Shown here piece by piece: positions 25,077 through 34,803 of a DNA stretch of 53,729 bases. The DNA is from Desulfobulbaceae bacterium (lineage in GTDB: Bacteria; Desulfobacterota; Desulfobulbia; Desulfobulbales; SURF-16): NCBI GenBank assembly GCA_002868945.1, contig PKTX01000017.1, forward strand, positions 1-53,729, given 5' to 3'. Each line of letters starts with the position of its first letter. The stretch's first letter is position 1. The notes beneath the pieces are model-generated. The model searched no databases. It was not told where the DNA came from and was given only the letters and a program-made list of their open reading frames with translations. The position numbers and the translations under genes were made by a program.

Positions 25077-27077
25077 ATGCGAAAAGGGGGGCTTGGTCTT
25101 TTTGTGACTACGTTTTTGGGGGCATGGGTCAGCCTCGCCCTTGCCCAGGATGGCGGTGAAATGCTCATTGGCGGTCATGAGGACCTGCTCTTCCAGGAGA
25201 TCTCCTCGGTCTATGCCGCCTCAAAGTATGAACAAAAGGTGACCGAGGCCCCCTCCCGGGTGAGCATCGTCACGGCCGAGGAGATTCGCCATTACGGCTA
25301 CCGCAGCTTCGCTGAAATCCTGCGCGGCATCTGCGGTTTTTATACCTCGTACGATCGCAACTACAGCTATATCGGGGTCAGGGGCTTTGGTGTCCCGGGC
25401 GACTATAACACCCGGGTGTTGATGCTGGTGGATGGCCATCGCCTCAACGATAACATCTATGAAGGGGCCCCCATCGACACCTCCTTTGGCCTTGACCTCG
25501 ATCTGATCCGGCGGGTGGAGGTGGTGCGCGGTCCCAGTTCCTCCCTCTATGGCAGCAATGCCTTCTTTGCCGTAATCAACGTCATCACCAAGAAGGGCCG
25601 TGATTTCGAAGGCGTCGAGACCTCGATTGCCGCCGGCAGCCATGAGAGCTATCAGGGCCGCCTCAGTTACGGGCAGCGCTACCAGAACGGTATCGAGGTG
25701 CTCCTTTCCGGCACCTATTATGACAGCGATGGCAATAATTCCCTCTACTACCGGGAATTTGACGATCCGGCCACCAATAACGGCGTGTTTGAGGATGGTG
25801 ATGACGATCAGTTTGAAAACGGGTTCGCCAAGATCGCCTACGGCGACTGGCAGCTCACCGGCCTTTATTCGGACCGGGAAAAGGGCGTACCCACCGCGCC
25901 CTGGGGGGTTGAGTTTAACGATTCTGGCACCCGTACCTGGGATAAGCGGCTCTTTGCCGATCTGAATTACCTGCATCTTGCGGCCGAGTCCACCGAAATC
26001 AGCGTCCGCCTCTTTTATGACCGGTACTGGTATGATGGCGATTATGCCTATGATTACGGACCGCCACCCGATATTGTCACCAACCGTGACGAGGCTTTTG
26101 GCGAGTGGTGGGGTACGGAAATGCAGGTCTCCCGCCAGCTTTTTGATGTCCATCGCCTCAGTGTCGGCGGTGAATATCGCGATACCCTGAGTCAGGAACA
26201 GCGCAATTTCGACGTCTACGGCCTATGGCTTGATACCGACTCCGATATCGACTCCTGGGCCCTGTTCGGCCAGGACGAGTGGAGTCTGGCCGACAACCTC
26301 CTGGTCAATATCGGTATCCGTCACGACCATTACGAGAGCTTTGGCGGCTCCACCAATCCACGCCTGGCCCTGATCTATTCCCTCCTCACTGATACCACCT
26401 TCAAGCTCCTCTATGGCGAGGCCTTCCGTGCCCCCAACGTCTATGAGCTCGACTACCACGACGGCTATGCCACCACCAAGCCCAACCCCAACCTCGATCC
26501 CGAGGAGATTACATCCCTGGAGTTTATTTGGGAGCAGCGTTTCAGCCCGAATATGCGCACCGGCGCCTCGGTCTATTGGAATGAAATCAAAAATTTGATC
26601 GCCTATACCGTAGATACCAGTGACGGCCTGCTCTTCTTCGACAATGTCGATGATGCCGAGGCCTATGGCCTGGAGCTGACTTTTGAGGGCAAGTGGCAGG
26701 CCGGCTGGCAGACAAACTGCAGCTATACCTACCAGCATGCCGAAAACAGCGCTACCGATGCCAGGCTGGTGAACTCGCCGCGCCACCTGGCCAAGGTCGG
26801 CCTTTTGACTCCATCCTGGCTGCATCTCGTGCGTGCCGGTCTGGAGTTTCAGTATGAGAGTGATCGGAAAACCGTAGCTGGGGATGAAACAGACGAGGTG
26901 CTGCTCACCAACCTGACCGTGGTCAGCACCGGCCTGGTGCCGGGGCTGACGATCTCGGCCGGTGTCTATAACCTCTTTGACGTGACCTATGATGTTCCCG
27001 GATCCGAGGAGCATAATCAGGACATGATCCGCCAGGATGGCCAGACCTTTAGGTTGAAAATTGATTATCTCTTGTAA
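25077..27077 (+). CDS. TonB-dependent outer-membrane receptor
   Basis: 666 aa from the ATG at 25077, behind CGAGGAGGGGG. A signal peptide (LFVTTFLGAWVSLALAQ) is followed by the plug domain: PSRVSIVTAEEIRHYG, GVRGFG and VEVVRGPSSSLYGSNAF are the classic plug motifs. The remaining 500 residues are barrel strands rich in aromatic and Tyr-Gly pairs, ending in an aromatic/hydrophobic strand FRLKIDYLL. The layout resembles siderophore or B12 receptors, but no ligand can be assigned. Its stop overlaps the next gene by 17 bp, so the receptor, binding protein and kinase form one transcription unit. Confidence 0.93.
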   Translation: MRKGGLGLFVTTFLGAWVSLALAQDGGEMLIGGHEDLLFQEISSVYAASKYEQKVTEAPSRVSIVTAEEIRHYGYRSFAEILRGICGFYTSYDRNYSYIGVRGFGVPGDYNTRVLMLVDGHRLNDNIYEGAPIDTSFGLDLDLIRRVEVVRGPSSSLYGSNAFFAVINVITKKGRDFEGVETSIAAGSHESYQGRLSYGQRYQNGIEVLLSGTYYDSDGNNSLYYREFDDPATNNGVFEDGDDDQFENGFAKIAYGDWQLTGLYSDREKGVPTAPWGVEFNDSGTRTWDKRLFADLNYLHLAAESTEISVRLFYDRYWYDGDYAYDYGPPPDIVTNRDEAFGEWWGTEMQVSRQLFDVHRLSVGGEYRDTLSQEQRNFDVYGLWLDTDSDIDSWALFGQDEWSLADNLLVNIGIRHDHYESFGGSTNPRLALIYSLLTDTTFKLLYGEAFRAPNVYELDYHDGYATTKPNPNLDPEEITSLEFIWEQRFSPNMRTGASVYWNEIKNLIAYTVDTSDGLLFFDNVDDAEAYGLELTFEGKWQAGWQTNCSYTYQHAENSATDARLVNSPRHLAKVGLLTPSWLHLVRAGLEFQYESDRKTVAGDETDEVLLTNLTVVSTGLVPGLTISAGVYNLFDVTYDVPGSEEHNQDMIRQDGQTFRLKIDYLL

Positions 27078-28047
27078 TGGCTGGCGCCAGCCGCAGCGGC
27101 GGCGCCATATCATACTGGCGGGCTTTGCTCTCCTGGTGGTTGTGGTGACGATCCATATCGGCGCCAGAGTGCACGGGGCAACGACCAGACCGTCGGAGGT
27201 CATCGTGGTCAGCAGTTCCGCCTCGCAGCCCTATCAACAGGTGGTGGAGGGGTTCTGGAAGCTCATTCGCCAGAAATGGCCGAAAAGCCGTGGCGTGACC
27301 TATTACCTGGGGGCCGACCCCAAACAAAATCGGCAAATCATGGAGGAGGTGGCCAGCCGGCAGCCGGATATCTTTTTTACCCTGGGCTCCAAGGCCAGTC
27401 AGGCGATCCAGGCCATGCATCCGCAGCGGCCGGTGGTGGTGACCATGGTCCTTGACCGGGGGTTGCTTGCTGCCACGGATCAGACCACCGGCGTCAGCCT
27501 CCAGTTTCCGGCCCGGGTCCACCTTCGCTTACTCAAACGAATCCTGCCGGAGGTGCGGCATGTTCATGTCCTCTATGATCCGGCTGAGAATGTTGATATG
27601 CTTGCTCGGCTCAAGAACGAGGCAGCGGCCTTTGGCGTGGAGATCAGGGGCCTGGCGGTGGAGTCGGTGACCCAGTTGCCGGCGGCCCTCAAGGTGGTAG
27701 AGCGACAGGCCGAGATGCTGTTGGGGCTGGCGGATCGCACCGTTTACTCGGGCAAGACGGCCAAGGCGGTGCTGCTCTCCACCTTTCGCAACCGCATTCC
27801 GTTTGCCGGGCTGTCCCGTTCCTGGGTAAAGGCCGGCGCCCTCTATGCCCTGGAACGGGACTATCGTGATCTGGGCCGGCAGTGCGGCGAGATGGCGGAC
27901 CGCATCCTGGCCGGTACGCCGGTCGCCGATATCCCGCCGACGAGTCCGGAACGGGTGCGCTATGTGGTCAATGTCCGCACCGCACAGCATCTTCGTTTAT
28001 CACTTAGGCAAGCCATCATCGATGGGGCGGCAGAGGTGTTTGAATGA
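27061..28047 (+). CDS. ABC transporter substrate-binding protein (PF04392-like)
   Basis: A 328-aa protein with an N-terminal membrane anchor or signal ([19 protein letters not shown]) after a basic stretch. The mature part has the two-lobe binding-protein pattern of the ABC_sub_bind family: [42 protein letters not shown] and VHVLYDP. The start is taken as TTG 27061; no ATG lies in frame nearby. No permease or ATPase gene is adjacent. Instead it overlaps a hybrid histidine kinase by four bases (ATGA), so it probably feeds a sensor, not a transporter. Confidence 0.85.
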   Translation: MIISCNGWRQPQRRRHIILAGFALLVVVVTIHIGARVHGATTRPSEVIVVSSSASQPYQQVVEGFWKLIRQKWPKSRGVTYYLGADPKQNRQIMEEVASRQPDIFFTLGSKASQAIQAMHPQRPVVVTMVLDRGLLAATDQTTGVSLQFPARVHLRLLKRILPEVRHVHVLYDPAENVDMLARLKNEAAAFGVEIRGLAVESVTQLPAALKVVERQAEMLLGLADRTVYSGKTAKAVLLSTFRNRIPFAGLSRSWVKAGALYALERDYRDLGRQCGEMADRILAGTPVADIPPTSPERVRYVVNVRTAQHLRLSLRQAIIDGAAEVFE

Positions 28048-30929
28048 TCAAGGCAGGGAGGGAAATGGGGCTGGCTGCCAAGATGAATCTGCTGGTCATT
28101 GTCCTGGTGACGGTGACTGCCATGAGCATTGCCGCCTTTGTTGTCCTGCAAATCCGGGCCGCCGGTCTGGCCGATCTTTATGATGATGGTCGCCATCATG
28201 CCCGGCAGATCTCCACCTTCAGCCATTACGCCATCTATACCGAAGACCAGGAGAGCCTGGAGCACGCCATTTCCGTCCGCGATGAACGCATCGTTTATCT
28301 GGCCTTGTTGCGCACGGATTTAACCTCCCTGGTGGAAAGTGGCCCGGGCCAGCGCTATGCACCGGTGGCCGTGCCGGCCATGATAGATGGTGGCGAGGAA
28401 GGGGGTTATACCTTTGATTTGGGCGACACCATCCAGTTTGTCCAGCCCATTGTCAGTCATGCCTCGCGTCTCGACTCCTTGGACCGCGAGCCGGCTGGTA
28501 AGCCGGAACTCATCGGCTACGTTAATCTGGTTCTTTCCAAAAAACCGATGAATAATCAGATCAATGCCGCCATTGCCGCCATAACCTTGGTGGCCACCGG
28601 CATTGCCGGGGGGGCTATTTTAGGAACCATGATTCTTACCCGGCGTATTACCAAGCCGGTGGCTGCCCTGGCCGGCGCCATCGATCAAGCCACCAAAGGA
28701 GACCTGTCCACCCGTGTCGAGACCACCAGCTCCACCCGTGAACTCTCCATGCTGGCGGAGAGTTTTAACCTGATGATGAGTCGGCTGCGACGCTCCGAGG
28801 CCGAGGTTCGGGAATATCAGGAAGGGCTGGAAAACAAGGTGGCCGAACGTACCAGGCAGCTGCAGGAGGCCAAAGAGGCGGCCGAGTCGGCCAACCGGGC
28901 CAAGAGCAGATTTCTGGCCAATATGAGCCACGAACTGCGCACCCCGATGAATGCCGTGGTGGGCATGACCGGGCTGGCCCTGGAGGGGGAGCTGAGCGAG
29001 CGCCAACGCCATCAGTTGCGGGTTGCCAAGGGCGCGGCCGATCAACTGCTGGCCATGCTCAACAACATCCTTGATTATGCCAAAATGGAGAAGGGGCAGC
29101 TCGTCCTCTGTCCGACCCATTTTCTGCTGCATGATTTTTTTGATTCTGTGTTGGCCAGCATCAGTGCCGATGCCAAGGACAAGGGGCTCAGCGTCACCCT
29201 GCATAAGGAGGCGGGGCTGCCTGCCGTGGTCTTTTGTGACGAGCTGCGCCTGCGCCAAATCTTCCTCCATTTGCTCGGCAATGCCGTCAAGTTTACGCAA
29301 GAGGGCGAGGTAACCATCGAGGTTGCCATGGCCAGGGATGCCGAGACCGGCGGTCTGCTCTCCTGCCGGGTGAGCGACACCGGCATCGGGATCGCTGCAG
29401 CCAAGCTTGAGACCATCTTTGACAGCTTTCAGCAGGCGGATGACTCCTATGGCCGCCAGTATGGCGGCAGTGGCATGGGGCTTGCCATCTGCCGGAAGCT
29501 TACCGAGCTTATGGGCGGTCAGTTATGGGTCGAGAGCGAACAGGGGCAAGGTAGCACCTTCCACTTTAAGATGCCGCTGCAGCGTGGCATGGGCAGGCAG
29601 GTGGCGCACATCAATAGCCACCGGATCAGGAAGGCTGCCGGGCCTGGCCACTATGCCCCTAGCAAAACCGGCGACACCACCGCCACGATACTGGTGGTTG
29701 AGGATAACCGGACCAACCAGGAATTGGCCTGGATGTCACTGGAGAACCATGGTTATCAGGTGGAGGTGGCCGATAATGGTCTGGAGGCCTTAAAGCTCCT
29801 GGTCAACCAGGAGGTGGATGCCATTCTCATGGATATCCAGATGCCGGTGATGGACGGTCTGGCTGCGACCCGTGCCATCCGCAGGCTGGAGCAGGGGAAG
29901 GTTGACATCGACGATATTGATCCCGAGCTTTGTGCCCGGCTCGCTGATTGTCTCAAGGGTGGCCATCTGCCCATCATTGCCCTTACCGCCCATGCCATGA
30001 TCGAGGATCGGGAGATGTGCCTGGAGGCCGGCCTGGACGAGTATCTGACCAAGCCCCTGTTGTCCAACCAGGTGGTGGCATGTCTCCAGATGTTTTTGCG
30101 CCGTGGCAGTGAGGCGGCCGCTAGCGGCCAAGAGGCCGCCGTCGATACCGCTCGGGAGGCGGCCTCCGTGGCCGCCGGTGTCAAAACGTACCTGCAGCAT
30201 ACCACCCATCTCACCAACAGTCAGGTGGAGACGATTTTCAAGATGTCCTGCGATAGTATCAGCACCAGCCTCGACAAGGCTCGCGAAGCCCTGGCCGCCG
30301 GTGATCTCCTGCAACTGGCCGGCGTGGTGCATACCCTGAAAGGCTCTTTGCTGCAGTGCAACCTGACCGATTGGGCCGCAAAATGCCAGCGCCTTGTCCA
30401 GGCGGCGCGGCGCAAGGCTGCCGAGCCCTACGAGCAGTGGCTGGACGAGCTTGTTGCCGGTCTCGTCGATCTCACCGGCCCGGTCGATCAGGTGGCGGCC
30501 TTGGCACCATCATCACAGGCGGTCTCGCCGGAAGCCGCAGAAGAGGATGAGCAGCGGCGCGTGCTGGTGATGGATGACGATGCCATGGTCCGTGAGGTGG
30601 CGGTCAACCTTCTGCGCGAGCTGGGTTACGAAGTGGATGCCTGTGATGACGGCGCCAAGGCCGTGCAGCTCTATACCGAGGCCCACGAGCAGGGCCGTCC
30701 TTACAGCCTCGTGTTCACGGATCTCCTTGTCCCTGGTGGCATGGGAGGGCAGGAGGCCATCGCCAAGCTGCAAGAGGTTGATCCGGACCTTACCGCCGTG
30801 GTCTGCAGCGGTGATCCCTCCCTGGAGGTAATGAAAGAGTACCGCGGTTATGGCTTCAGGGCGGCACTGGCCAAACCGTATACCATGGCCAGCCTGAGGC
30901 AGATTTTGCAGGAGGTGGGGATGGGCTGA
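28044..30929 (+). CDS. hybrid histidine kinase with two receivers and an Hpt domain
   Basis: 961 aa. Membrane helix 1 at about 14-36, a periplasmic sensor region of about 140 residues, membrane helix 2 at 175-198, HAMP to about 255, then a coiled coil. The phosphoacceptor histidine is His296 in MSHELRTP; HATPase_c has the N box near LGNAVKF, DTGIGI, and GGSGMGL. A first receiver follows (phospho-Asp about 597 in LMDIQMP), then Hpt (HTLKGS) and a second receiver (FTDLLVP). This is an ArcB/BarA-like phosphorelay. Start overlaps the binding-protein gene by 4 bp. No separate output regulator is adjacent. Confidence 0.93.
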   Translation: MIKAGREMGLAAKMNLLVIVLVTVTAMSIAAFVVLQIRAAGLADLYDDGRHHARQISTFSHYAIYTEDQESLEHAISVRDERIVYLALLRTDLTSLVESGPGQRYAPVAVPAMIDGGEEGGYTFDLGDTIQFVQPIVSHASRLDSLDREPAGKPELIGYVNLVLSKKPMNNQINAAIAAITLVATGIAGGAILGTMILTRRITKPVAALAGAIDQATKGDLSTRVETTSSTRELSMLAESFNLMMSRLRRSEAEVREYQEGLENKVAERTRQLQEAKEAAESANRAKSRFLANMSHELRTPMNAVVGMTGLALEGELSERQRHQLRVAKGAADQLLAMLNNILDYAKMEKGQLVLCPTHFLLHDFFDSVLASISADAKDKGLSVTLHKEAGLPAVVFCDELRLRQIFLHLLGNAVKFTQEGEVTIEVAMARDAETGGLLSCRVSDTGIGIAAAKLETIFDSFQQADDSYGRQYGGSGMGLAICRKLTELMGGQLWVESEQGQGSTFHFKMPLQRGMGRQVAHINSHRIRKAAGPGHYAPSKTGDTTATILVVEDNRTNQELAWMSLENHGYQVEVADNGLEALKLLVNQEVDAILMDIQMPVMDGLAATRAIRRLEQGKVDIDDIDPELCARLADCLKGGHLPIIALTAHAMIEDREMCLEAGLDEYLTKPLLSNQVVACLQMFLRRGSEAAASGQEAAVDTAREAASVAAGVKTYLQHTTHLTNSQVETIFKMSCDSISTSLDKAREALAAGDLLQLAGVVHTLKGSLLQCNLTDWAAKCQRLVQAARRKAAEPYEQWLDELVAGLVDLTGPVDQVAALAPSSQAVSPEAAEEDEQRRVLVMDDDAMVREVAVNLLRELGYEVDACDDGAKAVQLYTEAHEQGRPYSLVFTDLLVPGGMGGQEAIAKLQEVDPDLTAVVCSGDPSLEVMKEYRGYGFRAALAKPYTMASLRQILQEVGMG

Positions 30930-30967
30930 AGGCGCCCAATACGCTTAGGTTGCTTGTCCGACAAAAC

Positions 30968-31004
30968 AAAAGGCCCGGCTGATGATACATCGGCCGGGCC
31001 TTTT
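30968..31004. terminator. bidirectional rho-independent terminator
   Basis: AAAAGGCCCGGC (30968-30979) pairs with GCCGGGCCTTTT (30993-31004), a perfect 12-bp stem with a 13-base loop. It separates the hybrid kinase (plus) from the convergent barrel-protein gene (minus) and can stop both. Confidence 0.92.
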
Positions 31005-31036
31005 CTTGTGATGGGTGGACACCCTGTGCCTGGTTG

Positions 31037-32389
31037 CTAGAAATGGTACTGCAGGGTGACGGTGTTGTAGTTGCTGCCGCCCTTGATGTTGCCGAACATG
31101 GACGAGCTGCCGAAGATGCCGGAACGGTGATGGATGGAGTAGCCCAGCCACATGTCGTCGAGACTGGTGAGGCCGGTGAGATCGCCCAGTTCCAGCTCCA
31201 GGGAGAAGTCGAGATAGAGCAGCCATTTGCTGGCCTCGATATCCTTGTCATCCATTTCGGTCTGCTCGATATAACTGATGTTGGCGGCGTAGGAGAGACC
31301 CTCACCCACACCGATACGCCAGGTCACCGGCCAGTCAAAGGTGTAGAAATGTTTAAAGGCCAGAACATACTCCTGGCCCGAGTTCTGGACGTCGGAATGC
31401 CAGTGCCAGACCGCACCCGGCGTCAGGTAGCTCTGGATCGGCAGACCAAAGAGGTCATCAGCCAGGGGGTGGCCGTAAAAGATGGAGGTGAGCTGATTAT
31501 TCTCCTTATCCCTTTCGCGATTAAAGGCGATAATATCGGCCAGGTCGGAGGGGGTGGCCCAGCCATGGGCCATGCGCACAAAGGGTTTGGCGTCAAGGGC
31601 TGATTTGCAGATGGTGGTGCTGCCGTTTTGGTAGCTGACGCCGACAAAGATATTCTCCTGGAAATCATCCTCCACAAACATGGAACCGCGCGCATTGCCG
31701 TCGAGCCAGGTGGCCTCCAGCGAGGCCAGCAGAAAGACGTCCTCGGCCAGGGGGTATGTGGCCTCCACACCGATACTGACATCCAGGCCGGAGCCGATGT
31801 CGTCGACGCCCAGGCCATAGTAATAGTCGTTGAAGCGCCAGTCCTTCAGGCGCAGGTTGACGTAGGGGTCAACAATGAACGGTCCCGTCTGCATCACCAT
31901 GCCGGCCCGCCAGTTGGAGGAGAGGCGTTGGCGTTCGTCCGCCATGATATCCGCTTCAAAATAGAGGGGGGTGTCGTGGGGTTGGTAGCGCAGCTGCAGG
32001 CCCCAGTCAAGGACATCGGTATCGATCAGGTGATCGTAGTCATCATCCGGCACATCAAAGAAGCGCCAGCGGGCCAGGAGCCGCAGCTGCCACTGGTCGG
32101 CGTTCAGCAGTTTGAGACCACCCTCCAGGCCGTCGAGGTAGAGGTAGTCATCCTCGTAGTAAAGGAGCGGGATAAGGTCGTGGAGGCTGGAGTCATCACC
32201 CTTGAATGGCGTGGAGGCCACCCGCACGCCAAAGCCGATTCCCCACTTCTGCTCCTTGCAGTCAAGGAGCGATTGGTCGGCGACGGTGTCGGGCTCCGGG
32301 AGTTCCGAGGAGGTCTCCTGGGCCATGATGGAGCAGGGCAGGCAGAGGATGAGGGCAAGCAGGCAGATACTTTTCGGCAATGTATTCAT
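31037..32389 (-). CDS. outer-membrane barrel protein: MipA/OmpV-like part joined to PagL-like part
   Basis: A 450-aa protein with a signal peptide (LPKSICLLALILCLPCSIMA). Residues about 45-270 alternate in the pattern of a beta-barrel and resemble MipA/OmpV (WGIGFGVRVAS, LLYYEDDYLYLDG). Residues about 285-450 resemble lipid A 3-O-deacylase PagL / acyloxyacyl hydrolase: GVGEGLSYAA, then a His-x-Ser motif in SIHHRSGIFG and a terminal aromatic strand VTLQYHF. If both parts are genuine, one chain carries two barrel units. Strand boundaries are guesses from alternation. A role in lipid A editing or envelope maintenance is inferred. Confidence 0.72.
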   Translation of the reverse strand: MNTLPKSICLLALILCLPCSIMAQETSSELPEPDTVADQSLLDCKEQKWGIGFGVRVASTPFKGDDSSLHDLIPLLYYEDDYLYLDGLEGGLKLLNADQWQLRLLARWRFFDVPDDDYDHLIDTDVLDWGLQLRYQPHDTPLYFEADIMADERQRLSSNWRAGMVMQTGPFIVDPYVNLRLKDWRFNDYYYGLGVDDIGSGLDVSIGVEATYPLAEDVFLLASLEATWLDGNARGSMFVEDDFQENIFVGVSYQNGSTTICKSALDAKPFVRMAHGWATPSDLADIIAFNRERDKENNQLTSIFYGHPLADDLFGLPIQSYLTPGAVWHWHSDVQNSGQEYVLAFKHFYTFDWPVTWRIGVGEGLSYAANISYIEQTEMDDKDIEASKWLLYLDFSLELELGDLTGLTSLDDMWLGYSIHHRSGIFGSSSMFGNIKGGSNYNTVTLQYHF

Positions 32390-32646
32390 GGCAATAAATG
32401 GCGAGGTTGTGATTTGGTCTGATGGCCGACCCGCCTCTTCGATAAGACAGGTTGGCGGCGACTATACCATATATTTTTGATCGGCAAACCTCTTTTGGCC
32501 AGGCGTCCATTTCGCCACAGCCGGAGAGCCGGGCGCAGAAATTGTGGCCCGAGGTCGTCATTTTATTGGTAGGTTGCAACAGATAGGGTAGAGTTGACCT
32601 TCAGCACGTCGCAGCCCTTTCCAAGGACCCCTCTTCTGCAATCGGT

Positions 32647-33747
32647 ATGAAAGTCACCTTTCCCCATCTCGGCAGTATGTATATCTTCTGCAAGGCCATT
32701 GCCGAAGAGGCAGGTATCCCCTACGTCCTGCCGCCACCCACCAGGGATCGCACCCGGGAGCTGGGCGAGTTTCATACCAATGAGTCGGTTTGCCTGCCGC
32801 TGAAAATCATTCTGGGCAACTTTATCGAGGCCCTGGAGGCCGGTGCCGATACCATTGTCATGGTGGGCAGCGGGCCACCCTGTCGCCTCGGTCTGTATGA
32901 CCGCACCATCAAGGTGATTCTCTCCGACCTGGGCTATGACTTCCGCTGGCTCACCATCCCCGGCATCTTTAACTGGCAGGCCTTTCTGCAGAATCATGAT
33001 GAGACCAGGGAGCTGCGCAAGGAGCTGACGCCGAGCAATTTCCTGCGTTTTCCGCGGGCCGTGATGATCGGCTGGCGCAAGATGCGCTGGTGCGAACACC
33101 TGGAAGATCAGGCGGCCCGCAAACGGGCCGTGGCGCAAAACCCCCTTGAGGTGGAACGCTGGCTGCAGAGCGGCTTGGCCGCCCTTGATCAGGCCCGCAG
33201 CCTGCCGGCTATATCCAAGGTCTGCCGGCAGGCCCTGGCCGGCTTGGCGCAGATCAGGGAACATGGCCGCAGGCCGCTCAAGGTGATGATGGTGGGCGAG
33301 GTCTATACGGTGATGGAGCCCACCATTAATATGAATATCGAGCAGCGCCTGGGGCATTTGGGTGTTGAGGTGAAGCGTTCCTCCTACTTCAGCAGTCACA
33401 TCCGGCGCGGCTCACGGCTGGATCGCGGCCTGCTCAAGGAGCGCCGTCAACTCATGGAGCTGGCCGTGCCCTATCTCAACTATGACGTGGGGGCTGAATG
33501 CAACTTTTCGGTGGCGGAGATGGTCCTGGCCAAAAACATGGATTATGACGGCGTCGTCCATGTCTACCCCTTCTCCTGTATGCCGGAGACCACTGCCGCC
33601 AGTGTGCTCTCCACCGCCACCACCGAGCTCGGTATTCCGGTACTCTCCCTGCCTCTGGATCGCAAGGACATGGGGCTGCGCCTGGATACGCAGATTGAGG
33701 CCTTTGTCGATATCATGCAGATGAAACGCAGCGGTGACCTGCACTAG
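32647..33747 (+). CDS. HgdB-like (2-hydroxyacyl-CoA dehydratase D-component / DUF2229-associated) protein
   Basis: A 366-aa protein related to the Fe-S subunits of 2-hydroxyacyl-CoA dehydratase and benzoyl-CoA reductase. Cysteines in conserved settings: NESVCLPLK, GSGPPCRLGLYDR, GAECNFSV and PFSCMPETTAA, candidates for a [4Fe-4S] site. VMMVGEVYTVMEPTIN is the typical central strand-turn. It is followed by a second such protein and an activase. These proteins together are known in anaerobes as one large fusion; here they are separate. Substrate is unknown, and a general acyl-CoA dehydratase role is not proven. Confidence 0.83.
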   Translation: MKVTFPHLGSMYIFCKAIAEEAGIPYVLPPPTRDRTRELGEFHTNESVCLPLKIILGNFIEALEAGADTIVMVGSGPPCRLGLYDRTIKVILSDLGYDFRWLTIPGIFNWQAFLQNHDETRELRKELTPSNFLRFPRAVMIGWRKMRWCEHLEDQAARKRAVAQNPLEVERWLQSGLAALDQARSLPAISKVCRQALAGLAQIREHGRRPLKVMMVGEVYTVMEPTINMNIEQRLGHLGVEVKRSSYFSSHIRRGSRLDRGLLKERRQLMELAVPYLNYDVGAECNFSVAEMVLAKNMDYDGVVHVYPFSCMPETTAASVLSTATTELGIPVLSLPLDRKDMGLRLDTQIEAFVDIMQMKRSGDLH

Positions 33748-33811
33748 TGCAGTGTATCACTTAAAGTTTTGTATATTTATGCAACTATGCCTTTGTGGTT
33801 CGTATGCAATA

Positions 33812-33826
33812 TGTAGAAATTCTACA
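33812..33826 (+). promoter_or_regulatory. palindrome in an AT-rich gap within the activase cluster
   Basis: TGTAGAAATTCTACA is a perfect 7-1-7 inverted repeat. A looser outer pair, ACTTAAA near 33760 and TTTAAGT near 33834, flanks it. The 114-bp gap is distinctly AT-rich compared with its GC-rich neighbours and separates two genes expected to act together. An operator or internal promoter is plausible. Confidence 0.45.
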
Positions 33827-33861
33827 CGTAAATTTAAGTTTTACAGAGTACTAGGAGCGTA

Positions 33862-34803
33862 ATGATGAAGGTCGGTCTGCCCATGGAACTGCTCAGCTTT
33901 GACTGGATCCGCCGTCTCAAGGAGGATATCCATGCTCTGGCGCCGCAGGTGGAGTTGTGCCATGTTCCGGCCGCGACAAGCGCTCGGCGACCTGTTCCCC
34001 TGTCCGAGGGCGACGCCTGCTTTCCCTTTAAGAAGATGGTCCGCACCGCCATGGCCCTGCTGCCCCAGGTGGATCGTCTTGTGGTGCCGCGCCTGGTTCG
34101 CCTTGACGGCCATCTGCTCTGCCCCAACTTTCGGGCCTTTCCCGATCTGGTGGCCCTGAATCGCGACCGCCTGCCGGGACCGGCCAGGAAGATCCCCATC
34201 ATTGATACGCTGGTGGATATCACCGATGCCGGCGATGAGGAGCGGGTGCGCCTGCTGCTGCTGCGGGCCCTGCTCGGCCCGGAAACAGCGCCGCCGGCAG
34301 CGCCCTTTCCGCGGCCGCAGAGCGCCGGCCATAAGGCTGCCGCCCTGCAGGACAAACTGCGAGGCTATGATCGCACTATTGCCCTGATCGGCCGGGCCTA
34401 CATGGTCGGCGATGCCCACCTGAATATGGGCATCCCCGCCATCCTGGCCAGCCAGGGCTACGGTATTGTCACCCCCCAGGATTTCGACTTCAGCGATCTG
34501 GACCGGGCCGCGGCCCGCGATGATTATTACGCCAAGACCATGTACTGGCGCGGTGCCCGTGAGTGCTTGGGGGCCTTCAGGCATATCTGTGCGGAGCATG
34601 AGCCGGCCGGTATCATCTACCTGCTCTCCTTTAACTGCGGTGTTGATGCCCTGGTGCGCATTGAACTGATGAGCCTGCATAAGAAACTCGCCAACAAAAT
34701 TCCCATGATGGTCCTGGTGGGCGACGAGCATAGCCAGCAAGAGCATGTGGTCACCCGCCTGGAAGCTTTTTTGGATGTTATTGATGGAATCACCACCAGT
34801 TAA
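33862..34803 (+). CDS. DUF2229-type dehydratase/reductase-associated protein
   Basis: A 313-aa protein, homologous in layout to the preceding one. Conserved cysteines occur in GDACFPFKKMVR, LLCPNFRAFPD and SFNCGVDALVR. IGRAYMVGDAHLNMGIP is the counterpart of the VGEVYT motif in the upstream gene and points to duplication. It starts at tandem ATGs after TAGGAGCG. Its 3' end overlaps the activase start by 20 bp. It probably forms a complex with the upstream protein and is reduced by the activase. Confidence 0.83.
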   Translation: MMKVGLPMELLSFDWIRRLKEDIHALAPQVELCHVPAATSARRPVPLSEGDACFPFKKMVRTAMALLPQVDRLVVPRLVRLDGHLLCPNFRAFPDLVALNRDRLPGPARKIPIIDTLVDITDAGDEERVRLLLLRALLGPETAPPAAPFPRPQSAGHKAAALQDKLRGYDRTIALIGRAYMVGDAHLNMGIPAILASQGYGIVTPQDFDFSDLDRAAARDDYYAKTMYWRGARECLGAFRHICAEHEPAGIIYLLSFNCGVDALVRIELMSLHKKLANKIPMMVLVGDEHSQQEHVVTRLEAFLDVIDGITTS

